From: an uncultured Sphingobacteriales bacterium
Lineage (GTDB): Bacteria; Bacteroidota; Bacteroidia; Chitinophagales; Chitinophagaceae
Assembly: GCA_937871285.1 (NCBI GenBank)
Contig: CALMQS010000068.1
Coordinates: 1 to 64,000 of the forward strand
Direction of reading: 5' to 3'
DNA: 64,000 nt
Shown here: in pieces, positions 56,157-63,971 of the stretch
Numbering within the stretch: the stretch's first letter is position 1
Layout: each line of letters begins with the position of its first letter
Translations under genes and position numbers: made by a program
The notes under the pieces: model-generated
Seen by the model: only the letters and a program-made list of their open reading frames with translations
What the model was told of the DNA's origin: nothing
The model's database searches: none

Positions 56157-58346
56157 TCACTCTATACTTCCCATTTGCCGGGTATATGCTTTAATAAATA
56201 AAGCGCCCAGGTTTTTATAAGGCGGTATATAATTATCGAATCGCTCTTTGGCATCGCCTGTTGGGAACTGGGCGGCCAGGTCTTTCCATATAGGCAGCCA
56301 TTCAATATCTTTTCCTTCTTTCAGGTCGTCGTTGATGGCTTTAAGAATGGGTTCATTAATAATTCTTGTGCCTACTTCCTTTGAAGAAATAATATGCGCG
56401 TCGGGACATGTTTTCAGCACATCGTCTAAGTTATGAAACCCGCCACAGGAGCCTAATATAACTATTTTAGAGGAAGGGGGGAGGTTACGGATCGTAGATC
56501 CTACCCAGTAACTGTGTCCGCGGTGTATGGTTATTCCGGGTTCAAGATTGTTTTTTTCCAGGTACTGCCGCAAACGCGTTTGGGCAATGGAGTCTAATCC
56601 CTTTTCATAATCTAACGGGAGATTCGCATAAATGAAAACCGGTTTTCCTTTGGTTGATTTTATTTCCACCCATTCGGCATTGCGCTTTACTTTCCATTCG
56701 GCGCCCGTAAACATCGTCATAAAATTGGCGTAGGATTCTTTACCGTCCTGGTCTCCGTAAAAGAAAACCTGTTGTACGATCCGGCCGCTGTCATCCAAAA
56801 GATCTTTATAATTCACCCGGTATACAGGCGGTATGTTCAGCTTTGCGGAAACATCTATGCTGCTGTCCTCCGATGACTGGAAAATAATTTGTAAAATATC
56901 ATAGATAGCGATAGCCCTTTTTTCGTGTTTATCCCTGGCCTGCAGCAGGTTCTTTTCAATTTCCTGGTCTATCAGCTTTTTTACCAGCGGGTTTTTTATG
57001 CTCCCGTACGAATCGGCCACATCCACCGCGTCTTCAAGGGTGCCGCTTTTTTCGAGTCCTCTTACAAAAGCCATCATTAAACGCTGCGAATTACTGTCGG
57101 GCATGGTTTGCAGAAATTCATCTAACTTATTATAACCGGCGGCCAGCCTGATGAACTTCTTAAAGCGGTCGAACCTAACGCTCATCAGTAAGCTATCACC
57201 AGAAGGAACAGCCATGCGTTGCATCATGCGGTTAAATATTCCTTTATAGCTGGAAGTATACATCACATCTTCTCCCAGCACAATCAGGTAATACAACTCC
57301 TGTGGGGTGAGCGGGTCAGTAATTTTAAATCTTGCATTATCAGGCAGGTCGTGCAGGGCGTTCACCTGGTCTATAAATACATTTTTAGCCCTATCCTGCA
57401 GTTTAAACAATAATTTATCGTAAGCCAGCGGAGTATCTTTTTTGATGAGCCTTTCCGCATAACCAATCTGTGTTTTCACCAGCAACCGGTAATACAGCAG
57501 GTTATCATCCATGGCATTAAATATATCGGGCATGGTTAGGCGCCCGTGCACAATTTCGTCAAGAAAGGGATAATATTGCTGCCCGCTTTTACTGCTGGCA
57601 ATAGCCACTATCGCCTTAACAAGCGAATCGTTATTTCTCCTGATCAGGCGGCCTGCCTGGGTACGCGTGGCTGCGGCGTAATCGTACAGCTGGTTGGGAT
57701 TCCGGTACGCTGCCACCCTTACAAGACTGTCTGCAAAAGGAACGCTATAGTACTGCTCCAGCATGGCCAGCGTTTTATCAGGATTTTTCTGACAGAACTT
57801 CCTGAACAAAATGACCCGCGACGCCTCAAATCCCTGGTTCTCATACATCGCGCTTCCGCTGCCATTAATATTGATGTTGCCTACTTCGTAAGAGGCGTTT
57901 TCAACAATAGAGCGGATATCCTGGTTTTTGATATCCGCCGCCATCAGGGCTTTATAGTTTTCCAGTAGCTCCTGTGCAAGTACGGCATTAAAGGTTTTGG
58001 TACGCCAGCCGGCATTGAATCCCCGGAGAAGATTTTCCAGTCCGCTCAGGTATTTAACTTTTAGCCTGTGATCGAGCCGGGTACCTGATTCTATGGAATC
58101 TTTCAAAATATTTACCTCTTTTATTAATGCATTGGTAACTAATGTATTAATAGCCTTATTGGCTGAAGCATTAACCCATTCACCGTTTCCGCCGTTAAAA
58201 CGGAGGGCAAGCTGTTGCTCTTTCTCAATATTTTCATGATAACGAACCCGGGCTATATCAACTTTCTTTTTTAAAGTATCAATATGGGCGTTTGCAGCTT
58301 CAGAAAAGAGAAATAGTAATAGGAGTATAGATATCGTCTTATACAT
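56157..58346 (-). CDS. Secreted protein with C-terminal clan CD (caspase-like) His/Cys pair
   Basis: A 729-residue protein with a signal peptide (MYKTISILLLLFLFSEAANA). Residues ~20-480 are almost wholly helical, without recognised domains. The last ~220 residues are an alpha/beta region: QVFFYGDQDGKESYANFM, PVFIYANLPLD, then ITIHRGHSYWV with H611 and IVILGSCGG with C634. A His after a strand followed 23 residues later by a Cys after the next strand is the arrangement of clan CD peptidases (caspases, gingipains, CHAT). It could be a secreted cysteine peptidase or an inactive relative; family not identified. The start at 58346 is chosen for the signal peptide; an in-frame ATG at 58421 exists. 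It lies alone, divergent from the two-component genes. Confidence 0.7.
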   Translation of the reverse strand: MYKTISILLLLFLFSEAANAHIDTLKKKVDIARVRYHENIEKEQQLALRFNGGNGEWVNASANKAINTLVTNALIKEVNILKDSIESGTRLDHRLKVKYLSGLENLLRGFNAGWRTKTFNAVLAQELLENYKALMAADIKNQDIRSIVENASYEVGNININGSGSAMYENQGFEASRVILFRKFCQKNPDKTLAMLEQYYSVPFADSLVRVAAYRNPNQLYDYAAATRTQAGRLIRRNNDSLVKAIVAIASSKSGQQYYPFLDEIVHGRLTMPDIFNAMDDNLLYYRLLVKTQIGYAERLIKKDTPLAYDKLLFKLQDRAKNVFIDQVNALHDLPDNARFKITDPLTPQELYYLIVLGEDVMYTSSYKGIFNRMMQRMAVPSGDSLLMSVRFDRFKKFIRLAAGYNKLDEFLQTMPDSNSQRLMMAFVRGLEKSGTLEDAVDVADSYGSIKNPLVKKLIDQEIEKNLLQARDKHEKRAIAIYDILQIIFQSSEDSSIDVSAKLNIPPVYRVNYKDLLDDSGRIVQQVFFYGDQDGKESYANFMTMFTGAEWKVKRNAEWVEIKSTKGKPVFIYANLPLDYEKGLDSIAQTRLRQYLEKNNLEPGITIHRGHSYWVGSTIRNLPPSSKIVILGSCGGFHNLDDVLKTCPDAHIISSKEVGTRIINEPILKAINDDLKEGKDIEWLPIWKDLAAQFPTGDAKERFDNYIPPYKNLGALFIKAYTRQMGSIE

Positions 58347-58542
58347 ATAATATTGAACTGCTACAAAATTAAGGATAATAGCTGAAGGAGGCTTGTTGCC
58401 CTGGTTCCGAACAAAAAGCACTTATTTAAGGCCACCAGTACCTCTACCACCTAACGTTAACCAAGAGAATTTAGTGCCAAACCCCGGAAATGGATTAACA
58501 ATTTCATAATCCGGGCTTTTAGGTGGGTATACCCGCCGGGAT

Positions 58543-58550
58543 TATTTTTG
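58543..58550 (+). promoter_or_regulatory. TAnnTTTG -7 box before response-regulator gene
   Basis: TATTTTTG lies 16 bases before the ATG at 58567. A TTTTAGG stretch at the -33 position is not a match to TTG, so only the -7 part is supported. Confidence 0.4.
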
Positions 58551-58566
58551 CGTAAACATATTGTTA

Positions 58567-59247
58567 ATGGATCAGAAAGGGAAGAAAATACTGATTGCTG
58601 ATGATGAACCGGATATACTGGAAATTATCAGCTACAACCTGGGAAAGGAAGGATATGAAACCATTACGGCAAAGGACGGAGAGGAGTCCCTTCACAAAGC
58701 AAAGCTTTTTAAACCCGATTTGATTGTGCTGGATGTTATGATGCCCAATAAGAACGGCATGGAGGTTTGTAAAACACTGCGGTCATTACCCGCCTTCCAT
58801 GATACCCTTATTATATTTCTTACGGCTTTAAATGATGAACTATCGCATATCAGGGGGCTGGAGTATGGCGCAGACGATTATATAAGCAAACCGGTAAGTC
58901 CTAAAGTATTGGTTTCCAAGGTAAACGCCCTGTTCAGAAGGGTTCAGAAACCTGAAAATGATAAAATTTTGCAGGTGGGAAATATTACTATTGATCCCGT
59001 AAAATTCATTGTTCTTGTTGATGAAAGGGAGGTAACATTAGCCAAAAAAGAATTCGAGCTGCTTCACCTGCTGGCTACCAAACCGGGAAGGGTATTCCTC
59101 CGCAATGAAATCTTAAGCCAGATATGGGGAACGGAAGTAATTGTAGGCGACAGAACAATTGATGTGCACATCAGGAAGATACGCCAGAAACTGGGCATAG
59201 ATTGCATTACTACCGTAAAAGGAGTAGGGTATAAGATTGTAATTTAA
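58567..59247 (+). CDS. OmpR/PhoB-family response regulator
   Basis: A 226-residue two-component regulator. The receiver domain has D12, D13, phospho-acceptor D56 (DLIVLDVMMP) and K108 in DYISKPV. The C-terminal winged helix shows LAKKEFELLHLLATKPGRVF and VGDRTIDVHIRKIRQKLG, typical of PhoB/OmpR types. It precedes a PhoR-like histidine kinase gene on the same strand by 142 bases. The ATG at 58567 follows an in-frame TTG at 58561 that is less likely. Phosphate control is one possibility; there is no pst or phoU gene in the window to support it. Confidence 0.93.
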   Translation: MDQKGKKILIADDEPDILEIISYNLGKEGYETITAKDGEESLHKAKLFKPDLIVLDVMMPNKNGMEVCKTLRSLPAFHDTLIIFLTALNDELSHIRGLEYGADDYISKPVSPKVLVSKVNALFRRVQKPENDKILQVGNITIDPVKFIVLVDEREVTLAKKEFELLHLLATKPGRVFLRNEILSQIWGTEVIVGDRTIDVHIRKIRQKLGIDCITTVKGVGYKIVI

Positions 59248-59389
59248 AAAAGGTATAAACTGCCAACCCACCCCCGCCCCGGAACCGTATATTATTTTTT
59301 GCCGGCTGCACATAATAAGGTATATTAAGCAGCACCTCCGGAATAAAACGGGGGAATGCTGCCATCTGATACCATAATAATTATACAGT

Positions 59390-60439
59390 ATGCTCACTAC
59401 AAAAAATATATCTCCCCGCCAGTTGGCGGGTTTTACGGCTTTCTTTATCGCACTTCCGGTTGCCGCCGGCATATTTTTCCTGAAGCCCTTATGGTGGGTG
59501 TTTTTACTGGCTTTTGCCATCATTATGAGCGGAAGCTATGCGCTCATATTATATACGCTTCAGCGGTTCATTTACCGGAAAATAAAACTCATATATAAAT
59601 TCATTTATCAAACAAAAGCCAGTAAAAGAGAGGAGTTCTATTACAAAAGCCTCCTTCCCCAAAAAAGCATAGATGAAGTAAGCGCGGATGTAGAAAAATG
59701 GGCCGAACAAAAGAAAAAGGAAATAGAGGTATTAAAAGCAAATGAAGCTTTCCGTAAGGAGTTTTTGCAAAATTTTTCGCATGAGTTAAAAACGCCCATT
59801 TTTGCCATACAGGGATATATAGAAACCTTATTGGCCGGCGCTATTGAAAACCCGGAGGTAAGCACAAAATTTCTTAGCAACGCATCCAAGAATACTACCC
59901 GGTTAGTAAACCTGCTGAGCGACCTGGACGCCATTACGAAATTAGAGAGTGGTGAGCAAATATTGTATAAAGAGAATTTTGTAGTGCAGGATCTGATACG
60001 TGAGGTGTTTGATTCACTTTCATTACTGGCTGCTAAAAGGGATGTTAAACTGGCCATAAAGAAAGGCTGCGAAACACCCATCACCGTTTTTGCCGATAAA
60101 GAAAAGATAAGACAGGTGTTTATTAATCTTACAGACAATGCTATCAAATATGGCAAATCAAGCGGTAATGTAACGGCCAGCGCCTATATAACAGATGAAA
60201 AGCACGTGCTGGTAGAGGTTAGTGATGACGGTATTGGCATCAGCGAAGAACATATTCCGCGTATAGCTGAAAGATTTTACCGGACAGATGCGGCCAGAAG
60301 CAGAAAGGAAGGAGGAAGCGGGCTGGGACTGGCTATTTGCAAACATATTATTGAAGCGCACGGACAAAGTATCCATATCCGGAGCAAACCGGATGTAGGT
60401 ACTACTTTCGGTTTTACTTTGAATGCAAAAAAAGACTAA
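59390..60439 (+). CDS. Sensor histidine kinase, PhoR-like
   Basis: A 349-residue inner-membrane kinase. Two hydrophobic helices near 11-31 and 34-56 (PLWWVFLLAFAIIMSGSYAL) are separated by only a few residues, so there is almost no periplasmic sensing domain. Then a linker coiled coil, the H-box FSHELKTPIFAIQGYIE with H131, N-box NLTDNAIKYGKSSG, G1 VSDDGIGIS, F-box ERFYRTDAARSR and G2 GGSGLGLAICKHI. No PAS or HAMP domain is evident. Likely partner of the response regulator just upstream. Lack of a sensor domain suggests it senses through membrane helices or partner proteins. Confidence 0.92.
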   Translation: MLTTKNISPRQLAGFTAFFIALPVAAGIFFLKPLWWVFLLAFAIIMSGSYALILYTLQRFIYRKIKLIYKFIYQTKASKREEFYYKSLLPQKSIDEVSADVEKWAEQKKKEIEVLKANEAFRKEFLQNFSHELKTPIFAIQGYIETLLAGAIENPEVSTKFLSNASKNTTRLVNLLSDLDAITKLESGEQILYKENFVVQDLIREVFDSLSLLAAKRDVKLAIKKGCETPITVFADKEKIRQVFINLTDNAIKYGKSSGNVTASAYITDEKHVLVEVSDDGIGISEEHIPRIAERFYRTDAARSRKEGGSGLGLAICKHIIEAHGQSIHIRSKPDVGTTFGFTLNAKKD

Positions 60440-60582
60440 TACCGGGAAAGAAAATCAAATCAGGTAAAAGAGCCATGTGAAATTACGTGCATTACCGTAA
60501 AAATACGGCGTAAAGGCTTGACAGGCCTCATTTTAAACATGAAAAATCTTGCAAAAATCAAAAAACATTGTAATTTAGTCCT

Positions 60583-60655
60583 AGTTTTCATAGGGTACGG
60601 ATTAAAAACGGGCCAGGGTTTCCACCCAGGCCCAATTTAATAATATGTTTTTTTC
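60583..60655 (+). ncRNA. Possible small RNA between convergent genes
   Basis: A TTG (60549-60551) and a TAATTTAG box (60571-60578; one mismatch to TAnnTTTG) are 19 bases apart, which would start a transcript near 60583. It would pass a strong hairpin (60610-60633) and reach a run of seven T at 60648. The T-run is 14 bases after the hairpin, which is not standard, so the call is weak. Confidence 0.22.
60604..60633 (-). terminator. Terminator of the polysaccharide deacetylase gene
   Basis: GGGCCAGGGT (60610-60619) and ACCCAGGCCC (60624-60633) form a stem with one mismatch and a 4-base loop. On the minus strand it is followed directly by GTTTTTAAT, as expected for a terminator of the gene ending at 60686; the T-run on the plus strand is too distant. 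Confidence 0.6.
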
Positions 60656-60685
60656 TGATCTGTCTTTCTTCTGAAAACAAGGTTT

Positions 60686-61315
60686 TTACAAATTAATTTT
60701 CTCAAACCTGTATCCTTGTTCTGCAAAATGTATTAATACTTTCGGTAATGCATAGGCTAAGTTTGTCCATGCTTTTTCACTGTCGTGAAAAACAACAATG
60801 CTGCCCGGCTTAGCGCCCAATATTACATTTTTTAAACAGGTTTCGGGTGTAACCTGCGTATCAAAATCCGCGCTCAGTACCGACCACATAATTACCTGCA
60901 TTTGAAAAGCATTCCTCACATGTTTGATCTGCCATTTGGATATTTTTCCATAGGGTGGTCTGAATAAAGAAGAATCAATATATTCCCTTGCGGCGGTAAT
61001 ATCTTTCAGATAAGCCAGGTCATTCGTTTTCCATCCGTTCTTATGATTAAATGTATGGTTTCCGGTGCTGTGTCCTTCATTTAAAATCCGTCGGTATATA
61101 TCAGTATGCTCTGCCACATTTTTGCCAATGCAAAAAAAAGTGGCTTTTGCATTGTGCTTCTTTAATTCATCCAATACAAAAGGGGTGGCCTGCGGATGGG
61201 GACCGTCATCAAAAGTGAGGTATATTACCTTTTCATTTTTATTGGGCGGCATTTCCCATACACATGCCGGGTACAGCTTTTTCAACCACCACTGTGGTTT
61301 AATTAAATAAAACAT
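60686..61315 (-). CDS. Polysaccharide deacetylase (NodB domain)
   Basis: A 209-residue carbohydrate esterase family 4-type enzyme. Motif 1 TFDDGPH (D36, D37), motif 2 GNHTFNH (H87, H91; metal ligands with D37), motif 3 RPPYG near 119-123, and later motifs with SADFD (D150) and VVFHDSEKA (H177). It would remove N-acetyl groups from a chitooligosaccharide or peptidoglycan. The short hydrophobic stretch at the start is not a clear signal peptide, so the location (cytoplasm or membrane-associated) is unsettled. It is convergent with the histidine kinase gene and followed by a hairpin terminator. Confidence 0.9.
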   Translation of the reverse strand: MFYLIKPQWWLKKLYPACVWEMPPNKNEKVIYLTFDDGPHPQATPFVLDELKKHNAKATFFCIGKNVAEHTDIYRRILNEGHSTGNHTFNHKNGWKTNDLAYLKDITAAREYIDSSLFRPPYGKISKWQIKHVRNAFQMQVIMWSVLSADFDTQVTPETCLKNVILGAKPGSIVVFHDSEKAWTNLAYALPKVLIHFAEQGYRFEKINL

Positions 61316-61454
61316 CAGCTGATTTTTATAGAATTAATCCGTTTACTATCCATTTTGCCACAGTCTTACATCATTGATTTATCCATTGCTTTTTCTATAG
61401 CACTCAAAAGAAGGCTAAGGTAATTGTATTCCAGCAAGATTGATTTATCCGTCT

Positions 61455-61462
61455 TACTTTTG
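61455..61462 (+). promoter_or_regulatory. TAnnTTTG -7 box before gltX, possible leaderless transcript
   Basis: TACTTTTG ends five bases before the gltX ATG at 61468. With a transcription start about seven bases after the box the mRNA would have no 5' leader. No TTG is at the right distance upstream. Confidence 0.35.
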
Positions 61463-61467
61463 CGTTT

Positions 61468-63012
61468 ATGCCAGCAACAAAAAAAGTACGGGTACGATTT
61501 GCGCCAAGTCCTACCGGGGGACTGCACCTGGGCGGTGTAAGAACTGTTTTGTATAACTACCTGTTTGCAAAGCAGCACCAGGGAGATTTTATACTGCGTA
61601 TTGAAGATACCGACCAGAGCCGCTATGTGCCCGGAGCGGAGGAATATATTTTCAATTGTTTGAAATGGACAGGGCTGGAGCCTGATGAAAGCCCCATCCA
61701 TGGCGGGGATTACGGGCCTTACCGGCAAAGTGAAAGAAAAACCCAATACAGGCAGTATGCCGAACAGTTAGTAAAGAACGGATATGCCTACTACGCATTT
61801 GACACGCCTGAAGCGCTGGAAAAAATGCGGATGGATTTTAAAACGGATCAGAATCCTTCCCCGCAATACGATCATACCGTACGGCCTGCCATGCGCAACT
61901 CCCTTACCCTGCCGGAAGGCGAAGTAAAAAAATTATTAGATGAAAATACCAGGCATGTGATACGCATTAAAATGCCGGAAAATGAAACGGTGAGCTTTAC
62001 CGACATGATCCGTGGTGAAGTAAGTTTTAATACTTCGGTGGTGGATGATAAGGTATTGCTAAAAGCAGATGGCATGCCCACCTATCACCTGGCGGTGGTG
62101 GTGGACGATTACCTGATGCAGATCAGCCATGTTTTCAGGGGAGAAGAATGGCTGCCCAGCGCTCCCGTGCATATTTTGCTATGGAAATATTTATTTGGCC
62201 CGGATGCTATGCCGCAATGGGCGCACCTGCCGTTAATACTGGGGCCACACGGAAAGCTCAGTAAAAGGGATGGCGCTAAATATGGCTTCCCGGTTTTTGC
62301 CATGACCTGGAACGACCCCAAAACCAATGAGCTTACGGAAGGGTTTAAGGAAAAAGGATTTTTGCCCGAAGCGTTCATTAACCTGCTGGCTGTATTGGGC
62401 TGGAACGATGGCACGGAGCAGGAAATATTTACCAAAGCGGAACTGGTTGAAAAATTTTCTATAGAAAGAGTACACAGCGGCGGCGCGAAATTCGATTATG
62501 AAAAAGCGAAATGGTTCAATCATGAATGGATAAAGAAGTTACAGGTTACAGGTTACGAGTTACAGGTGAAGGAGCTATTGGAAAATAAGGGCATAGCCAT
62601 AACAAACCAGGCGCAATTTATACAGGTATTGGAATTGGTGAAAGAACGCTGCGTTTTATTAACCGATTTTGTGGAGCAGGCTGGTTTCTTTTTTAAGGCG
62701 CCCGAAAAATATGATGTAGACGCCGTAAAACCAAAATGGAATGAAGCCAAACAGGTGTTCTTCGCTGAACTGATCCGCAGCTTTGAATTAAACAGCAACT
62801 GGAATGCGCATGACTTAGAAACCGGCTTTAAAGAAATGGCGGCAGCGCATCAGATCAAACCCGGCGAACTGCTGCTGCCGCTGCGTATTATGCTGGTAGG
62901 CGGCAAATTTGGACCGGGTGTGTTTCATATTGCTGAGCTGTTGGGCAAGGAAGAAACGGTTGCAAGGATAAAACATTTTCTGGCATTGTTAGGTGAGAAA
63001 AAGGAAGAATAG
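61468..63012 (+). CDS. gltX: Glutamyl-tRNA synthetase
   Basis: A 514-residue class I aminoacyl-tRNA synthetase charging tRNA-Glu (and perhaps tRNA-Gln). HIGH-type motif HLGG at 20-23 in PSPTGGLHLGG, and KMSKS-type motif KLSKRDG near 264-270. The catalytic domain is followed by the anticodon-binding helical domain, ending FLALLGEKKEE. Residues about 358-369 (LQVTGYELQV) have the composition of a phrase repeat and are encoded by one (see 62537-62569); they sit at the join of the catalytic and anticodon domains, where length varies in the family. The sequence is otherwise intact and presumably active. The gene is monocistronic. Confidence 0.95.
   Translation: MPATKKVRVRFAPSPTGGLHLGGVRTVLYNYLFAKQHQGDFILRIEDTDQSRYVPGAEEYIFNCLKWTGLEPDESPIHGGDYGPYRQSERKTQYRQYAEQLVKNGYAYYAFDTPEALEKMRMDFKTDQNPSPQYDHTVRPAMRNSLTLPEGEVKKLLDENTRHVIRIKMPENETVSFTDMIRGEVSFNTSVVDDKVLLKADGMPTYHLAVVVDDYLMQISHVFRGEEWLPSAPVHILLWKYLFGPDAMPQWAHLPLILGPHGKLSKRDGAKYGFPVFAMTWNDPKTNELTEGFKEKGFLPEAFINLLAVLGWNDGTEQEIFTKAELVEKFSIERVHSGGAKFDYEKAKWFNHEWIKKLQVTGYELQVKELLENKGIAITNQAQFIQVLELVKERCVLLTDFVEQAGFFFKAPEKYDVDAVKPKWNEAKQVFFAELIRSFELNSNWNAHDLETGFKEMAAAHQIKPGELLLPLRIMLVGGKFGPGVFHIAELLGKEETVARIKHFLALLGEKKEE
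62537..62569 (+). repeat. Phrase repeat within gltX
   Basis: Coding bases containing GTTACAGGTTACAGGTTACG and then AGTTACAGG: a direct copy type of the intergenic phrase repeats at 6979 and 12729, here kept in frame inside gltX and read as LQVTGYELQV. Confidence 0.65.
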
Positions 63013-63175
63013 CAGATACCGGCCGATGAAAGGCACTGACTTTTAAGCTAAATAACAGGTTCGTGGGACATAGGGGCTGGTGGGACACAGAAGATGCGGA
63101 AAGTCGCCGGTGTTATCGGTGTCCCCCGATATGAGGGGCTACTGCTTAAAATAAACATGCTTCTAAATAATTTTA

Positions 63176-63195
63176 GACAGCATCTACACGCTGTC
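63176..63195 (-). terminator. Possible hairpin terminator after the 74-residue gene
   Basis: GACAGC (63176-63181) and GCTGTC (63190-63195) pair perfectly around 8 bases, overlapping the stop codon of the minus-strand gene ending at 63194. On the minus strand it is followed by TAAAATTATTTAG, only weakly T-rich. Confidence 0.35.
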
Positions 63196-63418
63196 ATTCG
63201 GTTCCGTAATGTTCACGTTGAATAGCAGCTACGATTTCCTTATCTGTAACCGTACTAAAATCAGCCTCAGCAGTTACGGATTTCCACTCTTCTTCCAATT
63301 CCTTTCTGAACAGTTTTATATAAGCCAACTTCAATTCTACTTCATCCATATAGCGGAGCTTATCCACAATCAGGGCAAAAACAGAAGGTTCCTGCCTGGC
63401 GGCCTGCTTCGTTTTCAT
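63194..63418 (-). CDS. Small protein of unknown function
   Basis: A 74-residue predicted helical protein (MKTKQAARQEPSVFALIVDK at the start), charged and without membrane segments, ending AAIQREHYGTE. It has an ATG start after a 27-base gap downstream of a KilA-N remnant. In size and placement it recalls a toxin-antitoxin or regulatory partner, but I recognise no family and there is no second intact gene beside it. Confidence 0.55.
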   Translation of the reverse strand: MKTKQAARQEPSVFALIVDKLRYMDEVELKLAYIKLFRKELEEEWKSVTAEADFSTVTDKEIVAAIQREHYGTE

Positions 63419-63445
63419 ACACAGCGTTTGTATTTAATATACAAA

Positions 63446-63777
63446 TTAGTTACAGGGTTGTAATGCCGGAAGAAAAGCTGCAAGCATTGGTTTGTAGTAG
63501 TAATAATTCAAAAGCTTCAGCACAAAACCCGGCAGTCCACCGTTCATTTTAAAGTGGTCAAATTTGACCACTTTAAAACCGGGGTTATATAATTGCTCCC
63601 ATGTGCCCAAAAATTCAAGCGTGGATCTGCCACGTATCCAGTTTTTAATAATATCCGCTGCCTGGGACTCACCCTCTCTGGTTTTGGCAATATCGGTTAA
63701 ACAAATACAATCATCTTCTCCTGAAGTGATCACGGCAATATCAATGTCCTGTACTTTAATGATGGATGTTTTTTCAT
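63446..63777 (-). pseudogene. KilA-N domain gene, frameshifted at start and truncated
   Basis: Minus-strand frame from 63733 to 63446 encodes CICLTDIAKTREGESQAADI, then KNWIRGRSTLEFLGTWEQL and FKVVKFDHFKMNGGLPGFVL, which are typical of KilA-N proteins (phage-linked DNA-binding). No ATG is in this frame upstream. An ATG at 63777-63775 is followed by six A; a seventh A would put the ATG in frame and give MKKTSIIKVQDIDIA, a normal start of the family. So the gene looks disrupted by loss of one A (or a sequencing slip). After KLLNYYYYKPM the reading departs from the family and stops, leaving about 110 of the usual ~280 residues. Probable remnant; programmed slippage is possible. Confidence 0.6.
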
Positions 63778-63888
63778 AGTGCTTTTTATAGTATTAGCAA
63801 TTCGCATCTGAATATATAGAATCATTATTGCTTAACATATTTCCCGGCTAAAAAATGGACTAATGAATATTCTGAGGTTGCCGGAGCA

Positions 63889-63971
63889 AGCCCGAAGGGC
63901 TTACATTTGAATAGCCCCGGGTGTAACCCGGGGTAAAAGGCGGAGAAAATGCCACAACCCTGAAAGGGTTG
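63889..63971. repeat. Cluster of three small hairpins
   Basis: AAGCCC-GAA-GGGCTT (63889-63903), CCCCGGGT-GTA-ACCCGGGG (63915-63933) and CAACCCT-GAA-AGGGTTG (63955-63971). Each has a perfect stem and a three-base loop. The second and third are typical of a repeat family common between genes in Bacteroidota. The element may continue past the window end. Confidence 0.6.

Noticed and set aside
60440-60685. tRNA or known structured RNA in the kinase/deacetylase gap
   Set aside because: No cloverleaf or familiar riboswitch core could be drawn; only a terminator-like hairpin and a weak promoter are present.
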